This document shows, piece by piece, positions 55,603 through 64,000 of a stretch of 64,000 nucleotides of DNA. The first letter of the stretch is position 1, and every line of letters begins with the position of its first letter. Made by a program: the position numbers and the translations under genes. Below the pieces are notes generated by a model, which made no database searches, was not told the DNA's origin, and saw only the letters and a program-made list of their open reading frames with translations. Source of the stretch: Crocinitomix sp. (GTDB lineage Bacteria > Bacteroidota > Bacteroidia > Flavobacteriales_D > Crocinitomicaceae); NCBI GenBank assembly GCA_013138735.1, contig WTCE01000018.1:1-64000 (forward strand). Reading direction: 5' to 3'.

Positions 55603-56725
55603 TAATATAGAAAAATTAAATGCTGTTTTGAATTTTATCAAATCCACTTTTGTGGGGAAAGATGAAATAATAGATTTATTGGGGATTTCATTAATTGCAC
55701 GCGAAAACGCCTTTTTACTAGGCCCTCCGGGTACTGCAAAAAGTGCAATTGTAAGAGCATTGTCAAATTCAATTGTAGATGGAAAAAACTTTGAGTATTT
55801 ATTGACGCGCTTTACAGAGCCGAATGAGATTTTTGGTCCTTTTGACATTCGAGAACTCAAGGAAGGGAAATTAATGACCAATACCAGCGGCATGCTTCCA
55901 GAAGCTTCTATGATTTTTTTAGATGAGATTTTTAATGCCAATAGTGCCATTTTAAATAGTCTTTTATTGGCATTAAATGAAAAGATTTTTAGAAGAGGTC
56001 AGGAAACGAGAAAAATTCCTGCACTAATGTTTGTTGGTGCAAGTAATGTCTTACCTGAAGATGAATCATTAGATGCCTTATTGGATCGATTTTTAATCCG
56101 CGTCCGTTGCGATTATGTTAATCCAGATTTATTGGAACAAGTTTTACTAGCGGGTCGAAAATTAGAATTAGAAACTACTGAACCGCCAAAAATCAATCCT
56201 ACTGAAATTATCCAATTGCAGAATGAAGCGAAACAAGTTGATTTGTCAACCGTGCGTGGTCCCTTTGTTAATTTGGTGCATAGTTTACGAAATACGGGGA
56301 TTAATGTTTCGGATAGACGAGCGGTTAAAATTCAAAATTTATTAGCCGCAAGCGCATTAATTTGTGGGAGAAGCGAAGCGATATTATCCGATTTATGGGT
56401 GCTCAAATACATCTGGGATACCGAAGAACAAATTGAAATATTGTCGGGATTAATCGATACGATTATTGATAAAGATGAGGCTGAATTGGCGCATCCTCAG
56501 GCTAAGTTTAATAAAATTCCAAATCCAGAGGAACTGATAAAAGAAGTAGAGTTATTGACCAGTCAATGGGACAATGGCAGCCTATCTTTTGAAGAACAGA
56601 ATGTGGTGAAAGATAAACTGCGCTACGTTCAAACGCGCTGCGGTTGGATTAAAAACGAAACACATAAAGAACATTTGTTAACAGAAATAGAAACGTTATG
56701 GCACAAGATGCTGCAGACAGTGTAA
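55586..56725 (+). CDS. MoxR-family AAA+ ATPase of a ternary system
   Basis: The 379-residue protein has Walker A GPPGTAKS (46-53), Walker B MIFLDEIF (109-116), sensor 1 GASN (151-154) and an arginine finger at R168 (LLDRFLIR). FTEPNEIFGPFD is the MoxR/RavA signature. The C-terminal lid contains VRGPFVNLVHSLR and VSDRRAVKIQ. MoxR ATPases remodel or activate partners bearing vWA domains, and a vWA protein is encoded two genes downstream. It overlaps its neighbours on both sides (17 and 28 bases). The start may also be 55595 (second Met). Confidence 0.93.
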   Translation: MKKMNDNIEKLNAVLNFIKSTFVGKDEIIDLLGISLIARENAFLLGPPGTAKSAIVRALSNSIVDGKNFEYLLTRFTEPNEIFGPFDIRELKEGKLMTNTSGMLPEASMIFLDEIFNANSAILNSLLLALNEKIFRRGQETRKIPALMFVGASNVLPEDESLDALLDRFLIRVRCDYVNPDLLEQVLLAGRKLELETTEPPKINPTEIIQLQNEAKQVDLSTVRGPFVNLVHSLRNTGINVSDRRAVKIQNLLAASALICGRSEAILSDLWVLKYIWDTEEQIEILSGLIDTIIDKDEAELAHPQAKFNKIPNPEELIKEVELLTSQWDNGSLSFEEQNVVKDKLRYVQTRCGWIKNETHKEHLLTEIETLWHKMLQTV

Positions 56726-57456
56726 AGTTTTATTTACGGGTTGAAAAGGCGTTTCAAAATGATTTGGCTGAATTAAGAGCTTGGGCAAATTTGAAAGTGG
56801 CAATTGAAGCAGATGAAATTTGGGTGACGAATTTCACCTATGATCAAATTCATTCCACAATTGTAAAGCAAATACCTTTTAAGACCCTGTATTATGCGAA
56901 GAATGGTAAACTGTTTTTCTTGAACAGTCGTTTGCCAGAAAAAAAGGAACCACAATTTTTGTGGACTCCAATTGTGCGTGCTACGCCATTAAGTTTGGTA
57001 GATTATAATCATAACTATTTCGGAGTAAATGAATCCATTGATATTGCATTCGTCCAATCTGAAATAGAACAAAATCCAGCGGCGATTTTAACTGATTTAT
57101 CCATCCTAAATGATTTTATTCAAAACGCACCAGCCGTTAGATTAGCAAATTTGAAATGGTGCCTAATTAATGAAAGTAAAGCATTGATTATTGGTAGTCC
57201 TTTATTACCAATTAATGGTAAAGTATTTTGGAAATCGCATTTAATGTTTTTGCCAACCGGTTGGAATTTTGAACTGTCAATTGCCGCTGATTTAATTGAA
57301 AATTTGATTAATGAGGATAAATTAGAATACATTTTATGGAATGAGCAAGGGCAATTTTCAAGAATTCCAATCGCTTCGTTTCAATCCTTATCAATCAGTT
57401 CATTTCGCAAATCTGTAACTGCAGACGGACATAAAATTTTGTTGGAAAGTGAATAA
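56698..57456 (+). CDS. MoxR-operon companion protein (bpX-like)
   Basis: The 252-residue protein overlaps the MoxR gene by 28 bases and the next gene by 8. The N-terminal part is helical with many aromatic residues (FYLRVEKAFQNDLAELRAWANLK). The C-terminal half contains KWCLINESKALIIGSPLLPINGKVFWKSHLMFLPTGWNFE, a 'P..G..FW....LPTGW' block. I believe this is typical of companion domains in MoxR-vWA-beta-propeller systems. No catalytic residues can be named. Probably cytoplasmic, acting with MoxR and the vWA protein. Confidence 0.65.
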   Translation: MAQDAADSVKFYLRVEKAFQNDLAELRAWANLKVAIEADEIWVTNFTYDQIHSTIVKQIPFKTLYYAKNGKLFFLNSRLPEKKEPQFLWTPIVRATPLSLVDYNHNYFGVNESIDIAFVQSEIEQNPAAILTDLSILNDFIQNAPAVRLANLKWCLINESKALIIGSPLLPINGKVFWKSHLMFLPTGWNFELSIAADLIENLINEDKLEYILWNEQGQFSRIPIASFQSLSISSFRKSVTADGHKILLESE

Positions 57457-59962
57457 TTACCTGTCCTTATATAAAAACTATTTTTGGCAGTGGGAAGATG
57501 GCGCTCAGGTCATTGCAATTCCTGATGGGAGTACAATTGTTTACCGACAATTAATGGGAGAGATCTTGACTGAATTATATCCTGATGGAATACCTCCTTT
57601 TGGATCTATTTTATTGGCATTAGCCGTTTTACATCCACAGGGAAAGGAAAATAGTGACCAGATTTTTCAAATCACAAGGCAATTAGACGATCCTGAAATT
57701 AATACTGAAAAATATAGTGACGAAGCTTTTGGTTTTTTACGAATGTTGGAAACCATGCCTGCAAAATATAAAACAGGCGATTTAAAAAAATATGTAATTC
57801 GTGCTTTGTTTCGAGATGCTCATAATAGCATTTCATTGAAGAAGTCACAAGGGATTTCCTCAGATTTTGATAGTTTTCAGCACAATTACAACCCTGCAAA
57901 ACTATCTCAATCTGCATTTGATAAAGATTTTAGAGTCATTGCATTGTTAAGTCGTGAATTTGATTCTGTAAACTCAATAATTGACAAAATTAATACGCTT
58001 CCAGATTTAGAAGAAAACCTTAACCTAGAAGAAATTGACAAAGAGGGTCCAAAAGATTTTATTGATGAATTAATCATGAATCCAGGCACGCATAAAGTGG
58101 GAGCATTGGTAAAAGTTTTATGGTCGGGATTAAACTTGCCGGTGAAAAGTAGTCAGCCCAGTCAGATGCCAATGGGCGGCGTATCCGACTTAACCAATAA
58201 AGGGCAATTACCGCAATTATTAATTTCAGAATTTGCAAATGATGATTTGATTTTTCTTTCGCGCCTTGCAAATAATGAAGCACTTTACCTCAACCGTGAA
58301 TCGCCGCCAACCGAGAACGATATGCGCCGCGTTATTTTAATTGATGTTTCGCTAAAAAATTGGGGTACGGCCAAAACAATTGCTTTTGCAACAATGCTCG
58401 CAATTGCTAAACATCCTAAAACAACAATTGATTGTGATGTTTTTGTAGTTGGAGAAACATTTCAAAAGGTAGTATACAATACAGTTGAAGGAATAATGAA
58501 AGCCTTGCAAATTGTAGACGCCTCCTTAGAGCCTTCTAAAGGTTTGCAAAATTATTTCGACATATTTCCGGCTAACAAAAATCAGGAGGTTTTTGTATTG
58601 ACTGAACGGACAACAAAAAATAATCCTAACATGCTAAAAACAATGCATGATTTAGGCGCGGATATTAGTTATTGGATTTATAATGATGCCCAAGGACATA
58701 TTGATGTTTATAAGAAATTAAAAACAAGCAGTAAGCATTTGCAACACCTTGAATTGCCGTATGAGCAATTGTGGCAGAAGCAAGGATCAAAAAAACCGAA
58801 AAGAAAAAAGGAAGAGCAAGCAGATGAAAGTTTTTACCCGATTCTATTCCGCCCAATCGAGCGAGATAGAGCAGTAGCGGTGGTTGATGGAATGGTTTTT
58901 TTATTGACAAAAAGTAAAGCGTTATTTAGATTGTCATCCTCCAGTGTAAAACACCACGAAAAAGGCTGGGAATTTATAATGAAAGATTTGCCTTTTTATG
59001 ATCCTAATTTTAAAGTAGGTTGTTTGTCAAACGGAGAGTATTTGATGTTGCTTTATAATATGACTTCGAATAAAATTGCCATTGTTAATTTAAACACGAA
59101 CGAAGTCATTATAAAAACGGGAAAATCCTTTGGTGCAACAAGAGATAAATTTTCCTTTATCAATGATAAATTTTATCATCTACACGGCGATAAGCAGTTC
59201 AGTATAGATCAGTTTGGCGAAATGGAGAAAATCTTATCCATACGTTCTGAAACGATATCCGAAGAATATAAAGAGCTGATGGAGTATCATTCCAAACAAT
59301 CAAATCGGCACAATATGCTAAAGTGGATTACGAAGCTTGGCATAAGTGAAAAGGGCAATTTGACCTGTAATACAAGTCAATTGCACAAAGCATTTGGTGA
59401 GCATTTAAAATTGGAGGTATTTGCGGATGCACCCATGATGATAATGGCAGAAAGTTCAGAAGAAGGAATTTTCATTTTTCCTGATGGAAGTATTGTTCGC
59501 AATACTTTTCTAGGAATGATTGAATTAATAAGTAGTGATAAGAGTATTCCAATAATTTATGTCCCTACTGCGCTGAATGCATCACTGGGAGCAGCTACGC
59601 TTGATTCGTTTTCAGGAAATTCCTATTATTATAATCAACCACTATATGATGTGGTTTTGGAGGATGCAGGACCAAGTAAGCTACAAATTGTTAAAATAAT
59701 AAGAGAAAGTACGGCTTTAGGATTGAAAGAAATCAAAGAACTAGTGGATGATCCGCCAAAACGGATTCCCTTTTTGTTGGGTACAGAAGAGGCGGATGAA
59801 ATACTGAAGTCTCTTTCAGAATTCGAAGGCAAAGCACATAAAAAAGCACTAATGGCTAATTTTACCGAAAAGCCCGAAATTATTCCCATGTATAAATTTT
59901 ACACGACATATATTCAAGCATTTGTTGATGTCATAAAAACACACCATGGAGTTAAAGCTTAA
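57449..59962 (+). CDS. vWA plus beta-propeller protein with bL12-like C-terminal domain
   Basis: The 837-residue protein starts with GTG, overlapping the previous stop. Region about 1-290 is helical and charged. A vWA-like domain starts at VILIDVSLKNWG (D299, S301, then K303 where the MIDAS usually has Ser) and runs to about 440. A Lys-rich linker follows (KKPKRKKEEQ). Residues about 460-690 show repeated beta-strand units (VAVVDGMVFLLTKSKALFRLS; VGCLSNGEYLMLLYN; FSFINDKFYHLHGDKQFS), as in a beta-propeller. At Y733-I773 is a segment matching the bL12 C-terminal domain (SKLQIVKIIRESTALGLKEI); by hand 22 of 41 residues equal the bL12 at 31701. The vWA-propeller arrangement beside MoxR defines the ternary system; the L12-like part is unusual. 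Confidence 0.88.
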   Translation: MNNYLSLYKNYFWQWEDGAQVIAIPDGSTIVYRQLMGEILTELYPDGIPPFGSILLALAVLHPQGKENSDQIFQITRQLDDPEINTEKYSDEAFGFLRMLETMPAKYKTGDLKKYVIRALFRDAHNSISLKKSQGISSDFDSFQHNYNPAKLSQSAFDKDFRVIALLSREFDSVNSIIDKINTLPDLEENLNLEEIDKEGPKDFIDELIMNPGTHKVGALVKVLWSGLNLPVKSSQPSQMPMGGVSDLTNKGQLPQLLISEFANDDLIFLSRLANNEALYLNRESPPTENDMRRVILIDVSLKNWGTAKTIAFATMLAIAKHPKTTIDCDVFVVGETFQKVVYNTVEGIMKALQIVDASLEPSKGLQNYFDIFPANKNQEVFVLTERTTKNNPNMLKTMHDLGADISYWIYNDAQGHIDVYKKLKTSSKHLQHLELPYEQLWQKQGSKKPKRKKEEQADESFYPILFRPIERDRAVAVVDGMVFLLTKSKALFRLSSSSVKHHEKGWEFIMKDLPFYDPNFKVGCLSNGEYLMLLYNMTSNKIAIVNLNTNEVIIKTGKSFGATRDKFSFINDKFYHLHGDKQFSIDQFGEMEKILSIRSETISEEYKELMEYHSKQSNRHNMLKWITKLGISEKGNLTCNTSQLHKAFGEHLKLEVFADAPMMIMAESSEEGIFIFPDGSIVRNTFLGMIELISSDKSIPIIYVPTALNASLGAATLDSFSGNSYYYNQPLYDVVLEDAGPSKLQIVKIIRESTALGLKEIKELVDDPPKRIPFLLGTEEADEILKSLSEFEGKAHKKALMANFTEKPEIIPMYKFYTTYIQAFVDVIKTHHGVKA

Positions 59963-61712
59963 CATTTCAAGACATAGCGCTTATCCAATTGGTGGATTTT
60001 TAATTACAGGAAGCAATCCTAAGAATTGGTTGCTTGAAATTCAGGCACTCAATTTTCAATTGAATCAAGTTACTATTTATCCTATCCCAGGTAATGTGCC
60101 TAATTCCATTTGGGGATGCTTCGTTATTACTAATGCGAATATTGAAACAGGTGATTTAGGAAAAAATGAAGCCTGTCAACGCGTGTTTCCGAATTTGTAT
60201 ATTCCAGAAAAATCCAAATTAATTCCAAGTGTTTTAGCAAGTGATTATGAGCGTCATTTTTCTGAAAAAATGCATCTCTTGCATCCTGATTTTGGATTGG
60301 TAGAATTCAATGATGATTTTAAGTTGATAGCTTTATTCAACGTTCCAAAAGAACAATTTGTTTATACCTTCAAACCTGCTGAAAGCACTTTTATTCCAGC
60401 AAAAATTGATCGGTTTGAAGTACGAAAGGTGGAGGGTGAAGATCCATTAAAGAAACTGGAGGAAAAAGTAGTCCCAAAATCAGAAAAACTGCCCGATAAA
60501 CCATTGAATTTAAAAGAAAAGGTAAAGCTTAAACTTTACGATAAATTATTCAATCGAAAGAAAGACAAAGACGGAAATGAGACAATAGCGCCAACAGCCT
60601 TGCTAAAAGGTTTGAGTAAATTAAGAGGTGCTTTTGGATCTAAAAAAGGGTCAATTGATGGGATGCAACAAGATTTGGAGGATTTAGAAGAACGCAATAA
60701 GGCACAAGTTGATCGTTTGTTGGACATGTTAAAAAACAATCCAGACGAAGCCCTTAAATATGCTGTGCCATTAGATCAAAATGGATCGAGTCGAGGATCG
60801 AATGAGGGGCTGTTTGATATTTCAAAACGCAGGAATGGTTTTGGGCTATTTGGAGGGATGTTAGGAGGACTTTTTGGTGGTCTGGGATCAGGTGGTGGTG
60901 CTGGTGGTTCAGGTGGCGGATCTGTAGATATTGGAGATGGTTTTCACCGCTTATCAAATCAATATCATGAAACTGCGCGTGAACTTTTGGCAAAAAAAGA
61001 ATATGAAAAAGCCGCGTTTGTCTATATGAAATTGCTAAAACAATATGGTTTAGCTGGAGACGCTATGGCGCAAGGTGGATTTTATAATGAAGCCGCTGAA
61101 ATTTATTTGAAGTTTCAGAATAACAAAGCGAAAGCAGCCGAATGTTATGAAAAAGGCAAAATGATGACAGAGGCCATTGAATTGTATGCCGAATTGGGTC
61201 AGCACGAAAAAGTTGGCGACCTATATGTTGGACAAAATAAACGTGGTTTAGCCAACGAATTTTACCAGAAAAAAGTGGATGAACATCACAAAGGACATTT
61301 CTATGTTAAAGCGGCGGCAGTTTATAGACATAAAATGTTGCAAGATGAAGAGGCGCAACAAACTTTGATGCAAGGTTGGGATGAAAATCGACAAGGTTAT
61401 GAATGTTTAACAACCTATTTAGAACACATTCCCGAAAAGAAAAGATTGGCAAAAATTAACGGGGTATTTCGGGAAAAAGTAAATGACAGAAATCGGGAAG
61501 AATTTTTGAAAGTCATTCATCATGAGTTTAAAAAGAAGACACAACCTGAAAAAGAAAGCTTGAAAGAAATTGCTTATGAAATAGTTGCCGAGCAAGCAAA
61601 AATTAACTCCAATATTGTAGAAGAGTTGCGGAAATTCAATACAAAAGACACAGAGATTTTGAAAGACACGACCCGCTTTAAAATTTTAAAAGGCAAAGGT
61701 AAGAGGCGGTAA
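59946..61712 (+). CDS. Last gene of the MoxR operon: coiled-coil, Gly-rich linker and TPR-like repeats
   Basis: The 588-residue protein overlaps the vWA gene by 17 bases. Residues about 1-150 form a globular N-terminal domain (SAYPIGGFLITGSNPKNWLLEI). A highly charged Lys/Glu region with coiled-coil character follows (about 160-275). Residues about 298-332 are Gly-rich (GGMLGGLFGGLGSGGGAGGS). The rest has TPR-like helical repeats (ARELLAKKEYEKAAFVYMKLL; YNEAAEIYLKFQNNKAKAAECYEKG; MTEAIELYAELGQHEKVGDLY). The tail is basic (KGKGKRR). TPR repeats usually bind peptides, so it may be an adaptor presenting a target to the MoxR-vWA machine. Function is inferred from context. Confidence 0.72.
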   Translation: MELKLNISRHSAYPIGGFLITGSNPKNWLLEIQALNFQLNQVTIYPIPGNVPNSIWGCFVITNANIETGDLGKNEACQRVFPNLYIPEKSKLIPSVLASDYERHFSEKMHLLHPDFGLVEFNDDFKLIALFNVPKEQFVYTFKPAESTFIPAKIDRFEVRKVEGEDPLKKLEEKVVPKSEKLPDKPLNLKEKVKLKLYDKLFNRKKDKDGNETIAPTALLKGLSKLRGAFGSKKGSIDGMQQDLEDLEERNKAQVDRLLDMLKNNPDEALKYAVPLDQNGSSRGSNEGLFDISKRRNGFGLFGGMLGGLFGGLGSGGGAGGSGGGSVDIGDGFHRLSNQYHETARELLAKKEYEKAAFVYMKLLKQYGLAGDAMAQGGFYNEAAEIYLKFQNNKAKAAECYEKGKMMTEAIELYAELGQHEKVGDLYVGQNKRGLANEFYQKKVDEHHKGHFYVKAAAVYRHKMLQDEEAQQTLMQGWDENRQGYECLTTYLEHIPEKKRLAKINGVFREKVNDRNREEFLKVIHHEFKKKTQPEKESLKEIAYEIVAEQAKINSNIVEELRKFNTKDTEILKDTTRFKILKGKGKRR

Positions 61713-61756
61713 TTAGGCTGCCAGTAAATTAATTTTAAAAAGAGTTCAAATAAAAC

Positions 61757-61791
61757 AAAAAGGCAACGTCAAATTATGATGTTGCCTTTTT
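61757..61791. terminator. Bidirectional terminator between the MoxR operon and the USP gene
   Basis: AAAAAGGCAACGTC and GATGTTGCCTTTTT pair around a 7-base loop. Ts follow on the plus strand and As precede, so it can end transcription in both directions. Confidence 0.85.
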
Positions 61792-61808
61792 GTTTAAAAA
61801 TGATTTGA

Positions 61809-62633
61809 TTACATCATAGTTACGTTACCTAAGCGACTATTCAATGTTGGGCTAACAATCATGACTGGAATATTTTCCTTATTCATCAGTAATTCTTGCT
61901 CATAATTTGGCCCCAATAAGCCAGTGCCTAGAATTGTGTTCATTTGCATATTCATAATGGTGATTAAATCCACATTATATTGTTTAGCCGTGTTGATTGT
62001 GTCTTCATTGAAGTTTTTACCTTTACTTAATTCAATAGAATAAGAGATTCCTTCCTGATCTAGCTGTCTTTTCATGAAAACTAAATTCGTAGCAGTATCA
62101 ATTTTTAAGCTTTCATCTTTTTCTTCCTTGTACAATAAAATTACGTGGGAATTGAAATATTTCGCAATCGCGATAACCGCTTTTATTTTTTGTTTGTTTT
62201 CGCGATTATGACTAGCTGTGGCCAGTATGGTTTTGAAACCACCATCTTCTGGAATTTTTGAATTTTTTTGGACAATTACATAAGGGATTTGGCTGTTCGT
62301 CACTAATTTAAGTGCATTAGATCCTAATACTTTTTGCATTCCGGTTGCACCATGGGTGCCCATAAATATTAATTCAGCTGCCGACTCTTTTGACATGACG
62401 GCAATATCTTTAAAACTACCTACACGAATAACCGCGTTAATAGCGACTTCATCATTAATAGATTTAATCCATTCGTCCAGCTTTTTTTTGGCAGGAAGAA
62501 TATCCTTTTTACTTGCACAAAAATGAATGACATTTAATTTCGATTTAGAAAATAGTGCCGTTTGAATCGCATGTCTTAATGCGGTAGCAGCCGCGTCTGA
62601 AAAATCCGTAGGTACTAAAATTGTAGGTTCCAT
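61809..62633 (-). CDS. Universal stress protein, two UspA domains
   Basis: The 274-residue protein holds two tandem UspA folds. The first begins TILVPTDFSDAAATALRHAIQ and contains IFMGTHGATGMQKVLGSNA; the second begins GFKTILATASHNRENKQ and ends near IPVMIVSP. The G-x-x-G-x9-G(S/T) nucleotide pattern is clear in the first domain and poor in the second, a usual situation in two-domain USPs. It lies 26 bases after the adenylate cyclase gene on the same strand, so the two may be co-transcribed and respond to the same stress. Confidence 0.9.
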   Translation of the reverse strand: MEPTILVPTDFSDAAATALRHAIQTALFSKSKLNVIHFCASKKDILPAKKKLDEWIKSINDEVAINAVIRVGSFKDIAVMSKESAAELIFMGTHGATGMQKVLGSNALKLVTNSQIPYVIVQKNSKIPEDGGFKTILATASHNRENKQKIKAVIAIAKYFNSHVILLYKEEKDESLKIDTATNLVFMKRQLDQEGISYSIELSKGKNFNEDTINTAKQYNVDLITIMNMQMNTILGTGLLGPNYEQELLMNKENIPVMIVSPTLNSRLGNVTMM

Positions 62634-62659
62634 GGTTATAGTTTAATGAGACTTCTAAA

Positions 62660-64000
62660 TTAATTTATTTCGTCGATAAAGTACATATCGATTTCTCCTT
62701 TATTTTTGGCATATATTTTTCCGCGGTGACTTGCTTTCACTTTATTCTTCACCAATTCATAAGTAGATTCGGATATATTTACTTTACTTATTTCGCCACT
62801 GCTCTCCATCCGCGCTGCAACATTAACGGCATCTCCCCAAATGTCATAGGCAAATTTCCGAATTCCTACAACACCAGCCACAACTGGCCCTGTGTTTATG
62901 CCTATACGGATATTCCATTTCGGTGCCTTTGCAGGTAATTTGGTATTGAATATATCCACGTAATCTCTCATTTCCATTGCCGCTCTTACAGCATTTTCAG
63001 CATGTTTTGGATCTTCTTCGGGGAGTCCTGCCGCACACATATATGCATCACCAATTGTCTTAATCCGGTTCAATCCATATTTCTCGACAATTAAATCGAA
63101 TTGTAGAAAAATCTCATCTAATTTTTCTACCAACTGAACGGGTGAAAGTTTTTCCGAAATTTTTGTAAAGCCTGCAAAATCGGTAAAAATAATGCTGATT
63201 ACGTCGTAATGTCTTGGAATTGACTTTCCTTTTTCCTTTAATTCTTCCGCTACTGAAATTGGCAAGATGTTCAATAGTAATTTATCTGCTTTATCTCTTT
63301 CGGCGGCAATCAAAATTCGCTGTGCATCAATTTCTCGTTTTCGTTTTCGCAAGTTTAAATAAAACAAGATGATTAAGAGAATAATTAAAAGTAAGCCAAA
63401 TAGAAAGTAAATTAAATTTCTGGTAAATGCTGCTCTTTCATTTAATTCAAGTTTGAGAATTTCGCCATTCTTTTTTTCAAGCAAGAGGTTCTTTTCTTGC
63501 TTCTGACGTTCTATTTTTTCCAATTGCAAGGCCAGCGCTTGCTTTTCCTTCTGCTCTGCCAACATCCGCACTTCATTTTCACTTTCCTTTAGCGATAATG
63601 CTTGCTTTTGTAATTCTAATTGATTCCTAATCTCCTTTAATTGTAACGCTTGGGTAATAAACTGTTGATGCGTTAATAGCGAGTCAGATTCAAATCGTTT
63701 CAAACGTTCTTCATCTGCATCTCGTTCGGCCATTAAACGTTTAATTTCTAAATCTTTGATTTCCTGACTGACAAAATGCAATTGAACTTCCTCTTCCGTT
63801 CGATCTAAAAATAGTTGTTGGAGTTCAATTTTAGACTGACTGCGATCTTTGATCGTTTGCAATGAATCTTTGATCACTAGGTGCCGATTCATGTGCGTCA
63901 ATGCGTCTTCATATTCATAAAGGCCTTGGTCAATTAATGCACGAGTATAATACCCCGATTGATAGACATCACCAATTTCATGCTTTTTAGATAAGTCGAT
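62660..64000 (-). CDS. Class III adenylate cyclase with TPR/coiled-coil sensor region (5' end beyond the window)
   Basis: The reading frame is open to the right edge, so the N-terminus is missing. Visible residues begin with TPR-like helices (DVYQSGYYTRALIDQGLYEYEDAL). A long coiled coil follows (ERLKRFESDSLLTHQQFITQ...) and then one membrane span (NLIYFLFGLLLIILLIILFYLNL). The cyclase domain has IFTDFAGFTKI and GDAYM (the two metal Asp), IKTIGD with the adenine-specifying Lys, YDIWGDAVNVAARMES with the specifying Asp and the catalytic Asn/Arg. Those residues point to ATP rather than GTP. A cell-surface or periplasmic TPR part presumably senses and regulates cAMP output. Confidence 0.9.
   Translation of the reverse strand: MDLSKKHEIGDVYQSGYYTRALIDQGLYEYEDALTHMNRHLVIKDSLQTIKDRSQSKIELQQLFLDRTEEEVQLHFVSQEIKDLEIKRLMAERDADEERLKRFESDSLLTHQQFITQALQLKEIRNQLELQKQALSLKESENEVRMLAEQKEKQALALQLEKIERQKQEKNLLLEKKNGEILKLELNERAAFTRNLIYFLFGLLLIILLIILFYLNLRKRKREIDAQRILIAAERDKADKLLLNILPISVAEELKEKGKSIPRHYDVISIIFTDFAGFTKISEKLSPVQLVEKLDEIFLQFDLIVEKYGLNRIKTIGDAYMCAAGLPEEDPKHAENAVRAAMEMRDYVDIFNTKLPAKAPKWNIRIGINTGPVVAGVVGIRKFAYDIWGDAVNVAARMESSGEISKVNISESTYELVKNKVKASHRGKIYAKNKGEIDMYFIDEIN

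Overview
The window looks like chromosome of a marine or aquatic Bacteroidota (Flavobacteriales type). It is AT-rich. Promoters have the TTTG...TAnnTTTG form and Shine-Dalgarno sequences are mostly absent. There are many secreted proteins with C-terminal T9SS 'YPNP' sorting domains, a TonB-dependent receptor with a carboxypeptidase-like N-terminus, a DUF2851 protein and a DUF3467 protein. The species cannot be named from sequence alone.

Layout. 1-3020: end of an unidentified gene, a truncated lipoprotein, a stand-alone AAA ATPase coupled to an isoaspartyl peptidase, and a broken ORF6N-domain gene. 3034-7204: cyanophycinase (minus strand) divergent from cyanophycin synthetase (plus strand), which overlaps an unknown 160-aa gene. 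With the isoaspartyl peptidase this makes a full cyanophycin synthesis and breakdown locus. 7333-20399: secreted PA-domain protein, a repeat-rich gap, an RluB-type pseudouridine synthase, outer-membrane barrel, kdsB, T9SS protein, a hairpin repeat array, lepA, a candidate structured RNA, DUF2851, a PspC-like protein, K+ channel and an RmlD-like reductase. 20468-26805: alanine:cation symporter, helix-hairpin-helix protein, acyl-CoA dehydrogenase, rpsU, Xer recombinase, HPF and a chalcone-isomerase-like protein. 26931-40372: the conserved information-processing block tRNA-Thr/Tyr/Gly/Thr, tuf, tRNA-Trp, secE, nusG, rplKAJL, rpoBC. 40459-54763: mostly envelope and secreted proteins, including an outer-membrane lipoprotein gene split by an in-frame stop and a 51-aa membrane protein. 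54961-61712: five overlapping genes that form a MoxR-vWA-beta-propeller ternary system. 61809-64000: universal stress protein and a class III adenylate cyclase cut by the window edge.

The most notable unit is the five-gene operon at 54961-61712: a MoxR AAA+ ATPase, a vWA plus beta-propeller protein, and three less characterised partners. The vWA protein carries, near its C-terminus, a segment strikingly similar to the C-terminal domain of ribosomal protein bL12. The real bL12 is encoded in the same window and matches 22 of 41 residues by hand alignment. bL12's C-terminal domain is the docking site for translational GTPases, so this suggests a link between a predicted conflict-type system and translation.

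Other observations of interest are: compensatory changes in a 43/25-bp hairpin repeat array next to lepA; duplicated tRNA 3' ends about 80-100 bp downstream of tRNA-Thr and tRNA-Trp; three CGTACG palindromes spaced exactly 16 bp upstream of the TonB receptor; a double hairpin with T-tract between lepA and the DUF2851 gene; and promoters placed so close to start codons that leaderless mRNAs are likely.
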